Assembly (NCBI GenBank): GCA_031292755.1
Contig: JARLGM010000017.1
Location: forward strand, 1 to 63,489
Origin: Candidatus Sulfopaludibacter sp.
GTDB lineage: Bacteria > Acidobacteriota > Terriglobia > Bryobacterales > Bryobacteraceae
Direction of reading: 5' to 3'
DNA length: 63,489 bases
The notes beneath the pieces were generated by a model. The model did no database searches, was not told where the DNA came from, and saw only the letters and a program-made list of their open reading frames with translations. Each line of letters starts with the position of its first letter. Within the stretch, counting starts at the first letter, position 1. The translations under genes and the position numbers were made by a program. Of this stretch, positions 24,958 through 34,523 are shown in pieces.

Positions 24958-25557
24958 ATGAATCGAGCCCTTCAACTTGCGGGAGCGGCGCTCCTGGTAA
25001 TCTGTTCGGGATGGTGTGCCAATCAGAAGGCCAACAAACCACCGCCGCCTCCCCCGCCGCGACCGTCCGCCGCGCCCAATAATCGCAATGCCAAGGGCCC
25101 CAACGCGGGCGGAGGAGCGCCCAAGAACAACGCGCCGCGCATCAATACTCCCGGTCCCGCGCAGCGGCTGCTGCAGATGACCCCCGAAGAACGCGAGCGC
25201 GCCCTGGAGAAATTGCCGGTAAAACAGCAGGAGCAGATCCGCCAGCAACTGGAGAGGCTGGATCGTCTTCCCCAGGCGGATAAGGACCGCATTGCCCGTC
25301 AGATTCGCGGTCTGGACAGCCTGCCGCCGCCGCAACGCCGCCTGGTCTTACAGCAGCTCAATGCCTTCCGCAACTTGCCGGACGACCGTGTGCAGCCGAT
25401 GCGCCGCACCCTCATTCAGCTCATGAGAATGCCGGAAGACCAGCGCAACGCCCGCATCGAAAGCGAAGCCTTCAAAAAGCAGTTCTCCCCCCAGGAACAG
25501 AACATCCTACGGGATCTCTCGAACAACCTACCTCCGGACTATCTCCCTGGCCGTTAA
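24958..25557 (+). CDS. Secreted DUF3106-like helical protein
   Basis: The 199-residue protein has a signal peptide (about 1-21), a Pro/Asn/Ala-rich linker (about 25-65), and a helical C-terminus with the pattern LLQMTPEERERALEKLP and LDRLPQADKDRIARQI, repeated similarly as LDSLPPPQRRLV and FRNLPDDRVQ. This LP-x4-R repeat fits DUF3106, a family often found beside sigma/anti-sigma genes. It is probably periplasmic and could act as the sensor arm of the ECF system, which is inference from position. No lipobox is seen. Confidence 0.75.
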   Translation: MNRALQLAGAALLVICSGWCANQKANKPPPPPPPRPSAAPNNRNAKGPNAGGGAPKNNAPRINTPGPAQRLLQMTPEERERALEKLPVKQQEQIRQQLERLDRLPQADKDRIARQIRGLDSLPPPQRRLVLQQLNAFRNLPDDRVQPMRRTLIQLMRMPEDQRNARIESEAFKKQFSPQEQNILRDLSNNLPPDYLPGR

Positions 25558-25656
25558 CCTTAACCAAACTTAGGGATTGTTTTTATTAGAGAATTCTGGT
25601 ACGTTTCTTGAACCATTAAGGTGCCGATATCCGAAACTCGGCTTTTGGAGGGTTCC

Positions 25657-26052
25657 ATGAAGAAGTGCGAGCCGCCTGCTCCCATATGCAACGAGGTATA
25701 CCGGCTGCGCCTGCAGCAAAAGCGAGAGGAGGTACTCTCCGGTCTCGCAGTCAAGTTCGACACCCTGGCCCGCATGGGGCGGGTAGCCGAAGACGACCAG
25801 GCACAGATCTCGCACGAGGAATTCGTTTCCCTGCACCTGAACCGGCTGGACTACGGCCAGCTTCGCCTGGTAGACGAGGCTCTGGACCGGCTGTCCTCCG
25901 GCGATTATGGGATCTGCCTGAGTTGTGAGGAGCCGATACCGGCCAAGCGCCTGGCCGCGCTGCCCTGGGCGCGCTACTGTGTGCCCTGCCAGGGACGGGA
26001 GGCTGCTGAATTGGCTGGGGATTGGAGCGAAACGAGCCTGGCCCTGAGGTGA
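25657..26052 (+). CDS. DksA/TraR-type zinc-finger protein
   Basis: The ATG at 25657 follows GGAGGG; an in-frame upstream start at 25621 has no such site. The 131-residue protein has a charged coiled-coil stretch and then a DksA/TraR finger: GDYGICLSCEEPIPAKRLAALPWARYCVPCQ, with Cys pairs C-x2-C and C-x2-C about 17 residues apart. Family members bind the RNA polymerase secondary channel and modulate initiation, often with ppGpp. The acidic tip typical of DksA is not obvious, so a TraR/YbiI-like role is possible. A strong bidirectional hairpin follows the stop. Confidence 0.82.
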   Translation: MKKCEPPAPICNEVYRLRLQQKREEVLSGLAVKFDTLARMGRVAEDDQAQISHEEFVSLHLNRLDYGQLRLVDEALDRLSSGDYGICLSCEEPIPAKRLAALPWARYCVPCQGREAAELAGDWSETSLALR

Positions 26053-26060
26053 AACGAAAA

Positions 26061-26107
26061 CCGCTCCCTCGCGGAGGCAACCTCCGGCCGCGACCGCGGG
26101 GGAGCGG
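26061..26107. terminator. Bidirectional intrinsic terminator between dksA-like gene and trxA
   Basis: A 14-bp arm (CCGCTCCCTCGCGG, 26061-26074) pairs with 26094-26107 with one G-T wobble. Inside lies a second small hairpin (GGAGG, CAA, CCTCC). An A-rich run precedes (GAAACGAAAA) and a T-rich run follows (TATTTCTT), so it can terminate both convergent genes. Confidence 0.88.
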
Positions 26108-26113
26108 TATTTC

Positions 26114-26455
26114 TTAAGCTTTTACCTGGACGTGGGCATCCAGCATCTTCATCACGTCGCTTTTGCCCATCGCGCCGACGCGCTGTTCCACCACTTGCCC
26201 GTCCTTAAAAAGCAACAGCGTGGGAATACCCCGGATGTTGTACCGCATGGCCGTGTTGCCATTGCTGTCCACATCCAGCTTGCCCACTTTCACCCGGCCG
26301 GCATACTCGCCGGCCACGACGTCGATGGTGGGCGCCATCTGACGGCACGGGCCGCACCATTCGGCCCAAAAATCCACCAGAACCGGAACGTCCGACCGGA
26401 GCACGTCCTTGTCGAAATCCGCATCGGTAAAGGTTACTGTGTTCTGACCTGCCAT
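26114..26455 (-). CDS. trxA: Thioredoxin
   Basis: The 113-residue protein has the full thioredoxin pattern: FTDADFDKDVL, VLVDFWAEWCGPCRQMAP with active-site C-G-P-C near residue 34, the buried KLDVDSNG, the cis-proline RGIPTLLLF and DGQVVEQRVGA. It is a cytoplasmic dithiol reductant for ribonucleotide reductase and other clients. It lies 44 bp downstream of glgA on the same strand and ends at a bidirectional terminator. Confidence 0.96.
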   Translation of the reverse strand: MAGQNTVTFTDADFDKDVLRSDVPVLVDFWAEWCGPCRQMAPTIDVVAGEYAGRVKVGKLDVDSNGNTAMRYNIRGIPTLLLFKDGQVVEQRVGAMGKSDVMKMLDAHVQVKA

Positions 26456-26499
26456 TTTCTCTCCCTACGTAGATTAGAATCTTTGTTCCGCAAAAGGAT

Positions 26500-27918
26500 T
26501 CAAACACCCAATAGCTGCCGGTACAACGCCGAATAGGCCGCCGCCGAGGCTTTCCAGGAAAAGTCCTGGCGCATCCCCCGGCGCATCATCTCCTGCCAGC
26601 CTTGCCGGTCCTGGTACGCCTGCGTGGCCGCCGTCAGCGCGCCCAGCAGTGCCTCCGGGGAGTACTCTATGAACTTGAACCCCGTGCTTTCCTCGATGGT
26701 ATCATCCAAGCCGCCGGTCGCGCGAACCACTGGCACCGTTCCATACTTTAAGCTATAAATCTGGTTTAATCCGCAGGGCTCGTACTGGCTGGGCATCAGG
26801 AACACATCCGCCCCGGCTTCAATGCGATGCGCCAGGGCATTATCGAAGCCGATTTTCACCGCGATGCGCCCCGGGTATTCGGCTGCCGCGCGCCGGAAGA
26901 ACTCTTCGTACTCCGGTTCGCCCGATCCCAGCGCCACCAGGTAGACATCCCGATCCACAATCCCGCCGGCGGCATGGGCCAGAATGTCGGTCCCCTTCTG
27001 CCGGGTGAAGCGCGAGACCACGCCGAGGAGCGGCCGGTCCAAGGCCTCCGCGGGGAGTCCGAATTCGCGCAGAAGCTGTTCCTTGCAGACACGCTTGCCG
27101 CTCAGATCCTCCGCCGAATACCGCGCCGGAAGCAACGTGTCGGTTTCGGGGCTCCATTCCCGGTAGTCCACTCCATTCAGGATGCCGGTCAGCACTCCAG
27201 CCCGCGAACGCAACGCGCCGTCCAGGCCGAAACCGAACTCGGGCGTCTGGATTTCGCGCGCGTAGGTGGGACTCACCGTGCTCAGCCAGTCGGCGAAGGA
27301 AATGCCGCCTTTGACGTAGCTGACGTGCCCGAAAAACTCCATGCCGTCGGGGCGATACACACTGGCGGGCAGGGCCACATCCGCCAGCGCGGTCTTGGGA
27401 AACAGCCCCTGGTAGCCCAGGTTGTGGATGGTGAAGAGGGTGCGGACGCCCAGGTATGTCGGGTCCGTGGCCGCCGCAGTGCGCAGGTAGGCCGGCACCA
27501 GTCCCGCCTGCCAGTCGTGGCAATGGAAGATTTCAGTGCGGAAAAGGTAGCGCGCCACTCCCAGCGCCGCGCGCGCGAATACGGCGAACCGGATGTGGTT
27601 ATCCGGATAATCCACGCCGGTCTCCCCGTAGAAGCCCTTGCGGTCGAACAGCGGCGGACAATCCACCAGGTAGAGGGGGAACTCTTCGGCCGCCTGATAG
27701 ATGGAGGTATCGTAGCGGGTCAGTCCCAGATAGATGGGCAGGCTGTCAAAGACCCGCCGAAGACTCTTCAGGTCGATGGAACCGTACCGCGGGATCACCA
27801 CGGCAACGTCATCGCCAAAGCCACGGAGGGCGCTGGGTAACGCTCCTACTACATCGGCCAGTCCGCCGGTCTTCGCCAGCGGAGCAGCCTCAGACGAGAC
27901 CATCAGGACACGGGCCAC
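26500..27918 (-). CDS. glgA: Glycogen synthase (ADP-glucose type)
   Basis: I start at the GTG at 27918 (VARVLMVSSEAAPLAKTGGL); the longer frame to 28002 would run into the divergent sigma gene. The 472-residue product is the usual GlgA length. Motifs are the N-terminal KTGGLADVVGALP (ADP-glucose binding K-x-G-G), FHCHDWQAGLVPAYL, VSRFTRQKG and the C-terminal LMPSQYEPCGLNQIYSLKYG with the E-x7-E signature. It extends alpha-1,4-glucan from ADP-glucose. The neighbouring trxA and the divergent sigma factor are not known glycogen partners. Confidence 0.95.
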   Translation of the reverse strand: MARVLMVSSEAAPLAKTGGLADVVGALPSALRGFGDDVAVVIPRYGSIDLKSLRRVFDSLPIYLGLTRYDTSIYQAAEEFPLYLVDCPPLFDRKGFYGETGVDYPDNHIRFAVFARAALGVARYLFRTEIFHCHDWQAGLVPAYLRTAAATDPTYLGVRTLFTIHNLGYQGLFPKTALADVALPASVYRPDGMEFFGHVSYVKGGISFADWLSTVSPTYAREIQTPEFGFGLDGALRSRAGVLTGILNGVDYREWSPETDTLLPARYSAEDLSGKRVCKEQLLREFGLPAEALDRPLLGVVSRFTRQKGTDILAHAAGGIVDRDVYLVALGSGEPEYEEFFRRAAAEYPGRIAVKIGFDNALAHRIEAGADVFLMPSQYEPCGLNQIYSLKYGTVPVVRATGGLDDTIEESTGFKFIEYSPEALLGALTAATQAYQDRQGWQEMMRRGMRQDFSWKASAAAYSALYRQLLGV

Positions 27919-27952
27919 ACCCGAATTGTACCGTGCCGGACAGATGCTATGA

Positions 27953-28486
27953 TTGCCACAGAACGGCGGATTTTCCGTGCAACGCGAAGAGGTCCTGGCC
28001 AAGCTCCGTGAAAGGATTGTAGTGTTCGCGGCATCTCATCTATCGAGGGACGTTGCCGAGGACCTGGCCCAGGAGGTGCTCATGCTGCTGCATGAAAAGT
28101 ACGCGCACCTGGAGCGGGCGGAAGATCTGCTGCCGCTCTCTTTGCAGATCGTACGGTTTAAAATCATGAGCTTGCGCCGGAAGGCGGTACGCCGCGGCGA
28201 GTATACCCAGGTGTCCATTACCGATATTCCGCTGCCTGACCTGGACGCCAACCCGGCCGACTCCCTGGAACGAAAGGAAATGCTGGAACGGCTGGAGCGA
28301 TGCATCGCGCAATTGGGCGACCGGTGCCGCCAGTTGATCCGTCTCAAGCTGCGGGGCAAAACGTTTCCGGAGATCCAAAGCATCATGGGCGCCGGCGCAC
28401 TCAACACCGTGTACACGTGGGACCATCGGTGCCGCAAGAATCTGCTGGACCTGATGGGCGGCCATTGGGAAGGGAAGGACAAATGA
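27953..28486 (+). CDS. ECF-like sigma-70 family factor
   Basis: The 177-residue frame starts with TTG at 27953; a GTG at 27977 is an equally good choice, and neither has a strong ribosome site. Region 2 is visible in SHLSRDVAEDLAQEVLMLLHEKY and FKIMSLRRKAVRRGEY, and region 4 in RCIAQLGDRCRQLIRLKLRGKTFPEI, then NTVYTWDHRCRKNL. The protein is divergent from mainstream ECF factors, with a short region 4. It overlaps the following transmembrane protein as ATGA, forming a second sigma/anti-sigma-like pair in the window. Confidence 0.82.
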   Translation: MPQNGGFSVQREEVLAKLRERIVVFAASHLSRDVAEDLAQEVLMLLHEKYAHLERAEDLLPLSLQIVRFKIMSLRRKAVRRGEYTQVSITDIPLPDLDANPADSLERKEMLERLERCIAQLGDRCRQLIRLKLRGKTFPEIQSIMGAGALNTVYTWDHRCRKNLLDLMGGHWEGKDK

Positions 28487-29712
28487 TGGACCGGCAGGAT
28501 ATCCAGAAGCTTTTGGGCGGATACGCTACCGGCACCCTCACGCCCGAAGAGCAGCAAACCCTCTTCGAAGCCGCGCTCAGCGATCAGGAACTCTTCGACG
28601 CGCTGGCCCGCGAGCAATCGCTGCGCGATCTTTTGAACGATCCCGCGGCGCGGGCCCAACTGCTGGCAGCCATCGATGAAAAGCCGCTGCCCTGGTACCG
28701 GCAATTCTGGCGTCCCGCGGCCGTGGTTGCCGCTGCCGCCGCATGTCTGGCGATTGCGGGAGTCTATCTTACCCGGCCGAAGCCCCATCCGGCCGCGCCG
28801 CCTGAGCTGGTCGCCGAGGTGAGGCAACCGGAGCCAGCCGCGCCGCCGCAGGCACCCGCGGTGGCGGACCGTCCGGCCCCCAGGCGTGCCACCACTATGA
28901 AAAAGACGCCCGCCGAACCGGCTCCCCAATCGAACGCAATCGCCGAGTTGAACGCTCCCGCTGCTCCCGTTACCCGGAGTGACACCGCTGTGGCAGCGCC
29001 TCCCGCCGCTGCGCCGATGGCAGCCCCAGCGCCGAAGGACTTCGGTGCACTCGGAGGCGTAGGCGGGGGCGGGGGCGGGGGCGGCTCCGCCGGCTCGCTA
29101 TCCACGCTTCTGGATGGAGGCTCGAAGCCGATCCCCCTCCAGAACGCCCAGGCTCTGTTTTATGCTCCGCAGCAGTTGGTCACTACGGGAGCCCTTCAGG
29201 AACAACAGTCTCTCAGCGCCCCGGAACAGCAACAGCAGCGCGACAAGAAAGAGCAGCAGCGGACCGCGGCGCCGCTCAAAGCCCTCTCCACCCTGGGAGC
29301 AGTTCGCGCCACCTACCTGGGCGTGAAATACACGGTGCTGCGCCGGAACGAGGCCGGTGACTTTGTCGAAGTGGATCCCAACCAGCTTCATGCCGGCGAT
29401 TCGGTGAAGCTCCAGTTCTTTCCGAACGATGACGGTTTCCTCTCCATGTGGGACAGCGGCGCCGCTGTCCTCCAAGCAGCGCGAGTGGAACGCCTGACAA
29501 AGTTCGATACTCCGGTAGTCACGTCGGACCGGCCGGGCCGAAAAATCCTGACGGTGCAATTCACGCGCTCCACACCGCAGACGGGCCTCATCCGCAATGC
29601 CGTCGAGCAGCAAAGCGCCACCGATTCCCGGGAGCACGCGACTTACGTTGTGAACGCCAAGACCGACTCGGTGGCCCCGATCTCGACCACTATCTTCCTG
29701 ACGTTCAAGTAG
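28483..29712 (+). CDS. Anti-sigma-like membrane protein with extracytoplasmic DUF4384-like domain
   Basis: The ATG at 28483 makes an ATGA overlap with the sigma gene. The 409-residue protein has a cytosolic head (DIQKLLGGYATGTLTPEEQQ, ALSDQELFDALA) of the type seen in zinc-free anti-sigma factors, a TM helix at about 80-100, and a long Pro/Ala-rich linker with a Gly run (about 190-205). A C-terminal beta domain follows (about 285-409): VKYTVLRRNEAGDF, GDSVKLQFFPNDDGFLSMW, similar to DUF4384-type domains. It probably holds the sigma factor and senses an envelope signal. The linker suggests spanning of the periplasm. Confidence 0.72.
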   Translation: MMDRQDIQKLLGGYATGTLTPEEQQTLFEAALSDQELFDALAREQSLRDLLNDPAARAQLLAAIDEKPLPWYRQFWRPAAVVAAAAACLAIAGVYLTRPKPHPAAPPELVAEVRQPEPAAPPQAPAVADRPAPRRATTMKKTPAEPAPQSNAIAELNAPAAPVTRSDTAVAAPPAAAPMAAPAPKDFGALGGVGGGGGGGGSAGSLSTLLDGGSKPIPLQNAQALFYAPQQLVTTGALQEQQSLSAPEQQQQRDKKEQQRTAAPLKALSTLGAVRATYLGVKYTVLRRNEAGDFVEVDPNQLHAGDSVKLQFFPNDDGFLSMWDSGAAVLQAARVERLTKFDTPVVTSDRPGRKILTVQFTRSTPQTGLIRNAVEQQSATDSREHATYVVNAKTDSVAPISTTIFLTFK

Positions 29713-29735
29713 CCCGGGCCAGCGCCATGGGGCGC

Positions 29736-30794
29736 TCATCCGTTGCTCCTTTCGGTGCAAACTGCCTGTAAGAACTTCGCCGCCACGCGCGGCGCATCGA
29801 ACTGCCGGACCCAATCCGCGCCTGCCCGAGCCTGCGCCGCGGCGCGCTCCGACGAACGATAGAGTTCCTCGATTCCCGCCGCCATCGCTTCCACGCTCTC
29901 CGGCTCCACCAGCGTGCCGTGCGGCGCGACTTCCGGTATGGCCGCGGCGCGCGCGGCCACAATCGGCTTGCCCGCCGCCATCGCTTCCAGCAGCACGATG
30001 CCGAACCCCTCCTGCACGCTGGGCAGGCAGAACAGGCCGGCACGATTATACTCCGCCGCCAACTCGGGCCGCGAGACGTCGCCCAGCCAGGACACCGTAT
30101 CTTCCAATCGCAGCCTGTGCGCCATGCGGTGCAACTCCGCGGTGCAAGGGCCGCTGCCCACAATCCGCACTTCCAGTTGCGGGATGCACGCCCGCAGCAA
30201 TTCCGCCGCGCCCAGAAGCACCTCGATCCGCTTGCGGCGATAATGACGGCCCGCAAACAGCACCGTGAACCGCTGAGCGCGCGCTGCATGAAGCTCCAGC
30301 AGGCGCCGCCATTCCGCCAGGTCGATCAGTTCCGGGACCACCGCCGGCAGTTCCGCGAGTCCGTAGAGTTCGCGCGCCCGCTCCGCCGAGTAGCGGCTGG
30401 TGCACAGCACCCTCCCGGCGCGATGCACGTGCAGTTTCTCGCAGCGCGCCTGCACCGCCATAGTCCGCCGCGTGAAGCCCCTCTCGAAAAGCACCTCATC
30501 GGCAATCACACCTTTCAGCGATGCCACATGCGGCGCGCCGCCGGCGATGCGGTACCCATCCATATCGAAACCCACCGTCAGACCGCATTCGGGGGATGGG
30601 CGCAGGCGCCGATTGAACAGCAGCCGCTCCAGCGTGTAGACCGGGAGATGGCGCCGCGGTGTTTCGAACTCCACCTTGTGCCCCAGCGATTCCAGCGCGC
30701 GCGCCAGCACGTGGATCCCGACGTACGTGCCGCTGCCGCGGCGGATATCGAGAGGCGTTGAAGTCAGGAAGCGAATGCGCAACTGTATTCCCAT
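29736..30794 (-). CDS. Family 4 glycosyltransferase (GT-B)
   Basis: The 352-residue protein has the GT-B two-domain plan. The N-terminal acceptor half begins [22 protein letters not shown], with a Gly-rich loop. The C-terminal donor half carries [27 protein letters not shown] and the retaining GT4 signature [23 protein letters not shown] (E-x7-E). It transfers a sugar from a nucleotide donor, probably to a glycolipid or polysaccharide; the donor is not readable. It is convergent with the anti-sigma-like gene 23 bp away and divergent from queC, with no other sugar genes adjacent. Confidence 0.85.
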   Translation of the reverse strand: MGIQLRIRFLTSTPLDIRRGSGTYVGIHVLARALESLGHKVEFETPRRHLPVYTLERLLFNRRLRPSPECGLTVGFDMDGYRIAGGAPHVASLKGVIADEVLFERGFTRRTMAVQARCEKLHVHRAGRVLCTSRYSAERARELYGLAELPAVVPELIDLAEWRRLLELHAARAQRFTVLFAGRHYRRKRIEVLLGAAELLRACIPQLEVRIVGSGPCTAELHRMAHRLRLEDTVSWLGDVSRPELAAEYNRAGLFCLPSVQEGFGIVLLEAMAAGKPIVAARAAAIPEVAPHGTLVEPESVEAMAAGIEELYRSSERAAAQARAGADWVRQFDAPRVAAKFLQAVCTERSNG

Positions 30795-30834
30795 GATACC
30801 CGCCTTATGTCACCATGAGAGCAGGGACTTGCCG

Positions 30835-31515
30835 GTGTCATCTTCCAGGAAAGCAGTTTGTTTGTTGAGCGGAGGCCTGGATTCTTCCACCTGCCTCGCT
30901 CTGGCGCGGCGGCTGGGATTCGATTGCTTCGCGCTCTCCTTCGATTACGGCCAGCGCCATCGCTTCGAGTTGGACGCCGCCGCGCGCATCGCCGCCCATT
31001 TCGGAGCCGCGCGCCACATGGTGGCGAAAATCGGCCTGGACGCCTTTGGCGGGTCGGCGCTCACGGCCGATATCGCCGTGCCCAAATCGCGCTCCACCGC
31101 CGAAATGGGGCAGGGCGTTCCCATCACCTACGTGCCCGCGCGCAATACCATCTTCCTTTCCTTCGCCCTGGCGTGGGCGGAGGTGCTGGAAAGTTCCGAC
31201 ATCTTCATCGGAGTCAACGCGCTGGATTACTCGGGCTATCCCGATTGCCGCCCGGAGTACATCGAGGCATACGAGCGCATGGCCAATCTGGCCACCAGGG
31301 CAGGCGTGGAAGGCATCACGCGGCTGAAGATCCACACACCACTGTTGCAGCTCAGCAAGGCCGGCATCGTGAAACTGGCGCGCGAACTTGAGGTGCCGTT
31401 CGCTCTGACCCACAGTTGCTACGATCCCGGTCCGGACGGCGCTCCCTGCGGCGAATGCGACGCCTGCCTGCTGCGCCGCAAGGGATTCGAAGAGGCCGGC
31501 ATTGAAGATCGCTGA
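30835..31515 (+). CDS. queC: 7-cyano-7-deazaguanine synthase
   Basis: The GTG at 30835 gives [18 protein letters not shown], which matches where QueC proteins begin; an upstream in-frame ATG at 30793 adds an unlikely leader. The 226-residue enzyme converts 7-carboxy-7-deazaguanine to preQ0 using ATP and ammonia in queuosine synthesis. Motifs are the PP-loop [51 protein letters not shown] and the zinc site HSCYDPG...[14 protein letters not shown]. It overlaps queE by 14 bp. Other queuosine genes are elsewhere. Confidence 0.95.
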   Translation: MSSSRKAVCLLSGGLDSSTCLALARRLGFDCFALSFDYGQRHRFELDAAARIAAHFGAARHMVAKIGLDAFGGSALTADIAVPKSRSTAEMGQGVPITYVPARNTIFLSFALAWAEVLESSDIFIGVNALDYSGYPDCRPEYIEAYERMANLATRAGVEGITRLKIHTPLLQLSKAGIVKLARELEVPFALTHSCYDPGPDGAPCGECDACLLRRKGFEEAGIEDR

Positions 31516-32173
31516 GCTGTTTTATTCCCTGCAGGGCGAAGGCGCGCTGATCGGCGTGCCGTCGTTCTTCATCCGCACCAGCGGGTGCAATCTGCGCTGC
31601 TCGTGGTGCGATACGCCTTACACCTCCTGGCAGCCGGAAGGCACGGAACTTTCGCTGGAACAGATTCTGGACGAAGTACAGGCCCATCCCGCGCGTCACG
31701 TGGTGGTCACGGGAGGCGAACCCATGATCGCGCCGGAGATTCTGCCGCTCACCGAACGCCTGCGCGCGCTCGGCCTGCACATCACCATCGAAACCGCGGG
31801 CACGGTGTTTCAGCCGGTGGCCTGCGACCTGATGAGCATCAGCCCCAAGCTGGCCAACTCCACGCCCGAAGGCCGCTGGGCGGCGCAGCATGACCGCCTG
31901 CGCATCCAGCCCCCGGTGTTGTGCGAGCTCATGCGCCGCTACGAGTATCAACTGAAATTCGTGATCGCGCGAGCGGACGATGTGCAGGAGGTGCGGTCTC
32001 TGCTGGAGACACTCGGCGCCGCAGCGGACCGCGTGATCCTGATGCCCGAAGGCACGGACGCGGAGCGGCTGCGCGAGCGCGGCGTCTGGCTGGCCGAGAT
32101 CTGTAAGGAAGAAGGTTTCCGCTTCAGCCCGCGGCTGCACGTGGACCTGTGGGGCAACCGGCGAGGCGTATAA
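31502..32173 (+). CDS. queE: 7-carboxy-7-deazaguanine synthase
   Basis: The TTG at 31502, inside the end of queC, gives [21 protein letters not shown], the usual QueE start. The 223-residue radical SAM enzyme contracts 6-carboxy-tetrahydropterin to 7-carboxy-7-deazaguanine. The cluster motif is CNLRCSWC (C-x3-C-x2-C), followed by VVVTGGEP (SAM/substrate) and ISPKLANS. Its C-terminus ([16 protein letters not shown]) is typical. It forms a queC-queE operon. Confidence 0.95.
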   Translation: MKIAELFYSLQGEGALIGVPSFFIRTSGCNLRCSWCDTPYTSWQPEGTELSLEQILDEVQAHPARHVVVTGGEPMIAPEILPLTERLRALGLHITIETAGTVFQPVACDLMSISPKLANSTPEGRWAAQHDRLRIQPPVLCELMRRYEYQLKFVIARADDVQEVRSLLETLGAAADRVILMPEGTDAERLRERGVWLAEICKEEGFRFSPRLHVDLWGNRRGV

Positions 32174-32222
32174 TCCTCGCCGCGCAGTGCCTGCGCGTTT
32201 TGAACATGCTATTTTGTTCCCT

Positions 32223-33200
32223 GTGGAACCGACTACCGCCCTGCTCGCCGATCCCATCTACCGGCACCACCTGGAAGGCCGCGCCCATCCGGAAAAACCG
32301 GAACGCTTCGACGCCGTGATGGAGGGGCTGGAGAACGCCGGCCTCCTGGACCGGTTGGCCCGCGTACCCGCGCGCGCAGCCACCGAAGACGAATTGCTGC
32401 TTTGCCACACCGCGCAGTATCTCGATATGGTGCGCGAAGATTTCGCCGCCGGAGCGCCGTATCTCAGCACGGGCGATACCGATATCACGCCGGACTCCCT
32501 GGTAACCGCCTCGCACGCGGTGGGCGGCGTACTGAATGCCGTGGATTCGGTTTTCTCCGGTGCGGCGCGAAACGCATTCTGCGCCGTGCGTCCACCGGGC
32601 CATCACGCCAATGCGCGCCGCGGCATGGGATTCTGCCTGTTCAACAATATCGCCATCGCCGCCCGCCATGCCCAGCGGAAGCATGGCGTGGAGCGCGTCC
32701 TGATCGTGGATTGGGACGTCCACCACGGCAACGGCACCCAGGACATCTTCTACAACGACGCCAGCGTCTTCTTCTTCAGCACCCACCAGTGGCCGCTGTA
32801 TCCCGGAACGGGGCGCGCCGATGAAACCGGCGAAGGCGGCACCACCATGAATTTTCCGTTCCCCGCCGGATCCGGCCGCGTCGAGATCCTGGGCGCGGTC
32901 CGCAATTCGCTGACCCCCGCGATGGAGCAGTTCCGGCCCGATCTGGTGCTCATCTCCGCCGGCTTCGACTCGCGCACCGGCGACCTGCTGGGCCGCTTCA
33001 CCCTGACCGATCGGGATTTCACGGACCTCACTCACGCCGTCATGGAGATCGCCGACCGCCACGCCGGCGGGCGCGTGGTCTCGCTCCTGGAAGGCGGCTA
33101 TACGCTCTCCGGGCTGGCCTCCGCCGCCGCCGCGCACGTAGCTGCGCTGGCAGGCTACTCCACCGTCGCGTCCAATTCGCCCTTCGCCAGCCGCACGTGA
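32223..33200 (+). CDS. Histone deacetylase-family hydrolase (acetoin utilisation/HDAC fold)
   Basis: The GTG at 32223 gives [24 protein letters not shown], matching the family start; a GTG at 32187 is also possible. About 325 residues contain the class II HDAC-like zinc-hydrolase signature: [20 protein letters not shown] (the His-His charge relay), [15 protein letters not shown] (zinc Asp and His), [13 protein letters not shown] (second zinc Asp) and LLEGGY (Tyr). It deacetylates lysine, polyamine or another acetyl-amide; the substrate is unknown. It follows queE by 49 bp and overlaps xseA tail to tail by 46 bp. Confidence 0.9.
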   Translation: MEPTTALLADPIYRHHLEGRAHPEKPERFDAVMEGLENAGLLDRLARVPARAATEDELLLCHTAQYLDMVREDFAAGAPYLSTGDTDITPDSLVTASHAVGGVLNAVDSVFSGAARNAFCAVRPPGHHANARRGMGFCLFNNIAIAARHAQRKHGVERVLIVDWDVHHGNGTQDIFYNDASVFFFSTHQWPLYPGTGRADETGEGGTTMNFPFPAGSGRVEILGAVRNSLTPAMEQFRPDLVLISAGFDSRTGDLLGRFTLTDRDFTDLTHAVMEIADRHAGGRVVSLLEGGYTLSGLASAAAAHVAALAGYSTVASNSPFASRT

Positions 33201-34504
33201 ATCCGGCTCGCGGCGGGCGCCTCCGCGCTGTCCTTCACCACGCCACGCTGGTTCGAAACGATGGCGTATCCGCGCTCCAGAATGCGCAAGGGACTGAGTT
33301 GCGAAAGATGCGCCGCCAGTTCATCCAGCCGCGCGCGCCGGCGAGCCAGCCGCATCCGCATGGCCTGCAAGGCGGCAGTGTGCGCGGCTTCCATGCGGCG
33401 GCGGCCGAGCGCCAGCCGGGGACGCACATCGAACCGCCGCAGCCGCTGTTCCAAGGCGCGGCGTGCCCGTTCGCGCACCTCGAGTGCCAGGCGAATCCGT
33501 TCGCGCAGCGCGTACTCCTGCTCATCGACGCGCTGCAAGCCTCGCCCCACGCGCCGGTGCAGCACGCGGGAGGCCTGCTCGATCCCCTGCTGGCGCAAGC
33601 GCCGTTCCAGCATGGCGAACCGGTAGCGCATGGCCTGAGCGCCCTTGTTGCGGGCCGCGGCAATGCGCTCCAGCAATTCATCGTAGGTGCAGACCACCAT
33701 CTCCGCGGCGGCCGAAGGAGTGGGCGCGCGCAGGTCGGCCACAAAATCGGCGATGGTGACGTCGGTCTCGTGTCCTACCGCGGCCACCACCGGAACGGCG
33801 CAGGCGGCGATGGCACGCGCCACCGGCTCCGTGTTGAAGGTCCACAGGTCTTCCAGCGACCCGCCGCCGCGGCCCACAATCACCAGGTCCGGCCACTTCG
33901 AGCGGCTGAACCATTCGATGCCGCGGCATACCTCCTCCACCGAGCCTTCGCCCTGCACGCGCGCCGGAAACAGACGGATCTGCAGTCCCGGAAAACGGCG
34001 CGAGAGAATCTGGATCATATCGGCGATCGCCGCGCCCTGCGGCGAAGTCACGATGCCGATCCGGCGCGGAAAACGCGGCAGCGCCCGCTTACGTTCCGGC
34101 GCGAACAGCCCTTCGGCGGCGAGCTTTTTCTTGAGCTGTTCGAATGCCAGTTGGAGCGCGCCGAGGCCCTGGGGCTCCAGCATCTCCACCAGCAACTGGT
34201 ATTCGCCGCGCGCTTCATACACTTCCAGGCGGCCGCGCGCCAGCACCGCCATCCCGTCCTGCGGCTTGAATTTCCAGTAGCGATGCGACGAACGGAAGGC
34301 CACGCAGCGCACCTGGGCGGCGCGATCCTTGAGGGTGAAATAGTAATGCCCGCTGGTGGCCAGCTTCAGTCCGCTGATTTCGCCGGTCACCCACACGTCG
34401 CGGAACTCGCCGTCGAGCACTACCTTTATGGTGGCATTCAGCTCGCTGACCGAGAAGATGCGCCGCACGGGAGTGAGGTCGAATTCGAGCGCGAATTGAT
34501 CCAA
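33155..34504 (-). CDS. xseA: Exodeoxyribonuclease VII large subunit
   Basis: The 449-residue protein has the N-terminal OB-fold ([40 protein letters not shown]), the catalytic domain with [16 protein letters not shown] and [15 protein letters not shown], then [28 protein letters not shown], and a long Arg-rich coiled-coil C-terminus. Order and length match XseA. It degrades single-stranded DNA together with XseB. The small subunit gene is not adjacent, unlike in many bacteria. Confidence 0.95.
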   Translation of the reverse strand: MDQFALEFDLTPVRRIFSVSELNATIKVVLDGEFRDVWVTGEISGLKLATSGHYYFTLKDRAAQVRCVAFRSSHRYWKFKPQDGMAVLARGRLEVYEARGEYQLLVEMLEPQGLGALQLAFEQLKKKLAAEGLFAPERKRALPRFPRRIGIVTSPQGAAIADMIQILSRRFPGLQIRLFPARVQGEGSVEEVCRGIEWFSRSKWPDLVIVGRGGGSLEDLWTFNTEPVARAIAACAVPVVAAVGHETDVTIADFVADLRAPTPSAAAEMVVCTYDELLERIAAARNKGAQAMRYRFAMLERRLRQQGIEQASRVLHRRVGRGLQRVDEQEYALRERIRLALEVRERARRALEQRLRRFDVRPRLALGRRRMEAAHTAALQAMRMRLARRRARLDELAAHLSQLSPLRILERGYAIVSNQRGVVKDSAEAPAASRIHVRLAKGELDATVE

Positions 34505-34523
34505 ACGTTATGGTAGCGCGGTG

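Noticed and set aside
33197..34516. 439-codon open frame on the plus strand
   Set aside because: Antisense to xseA, which has all its motifs on the other strand.
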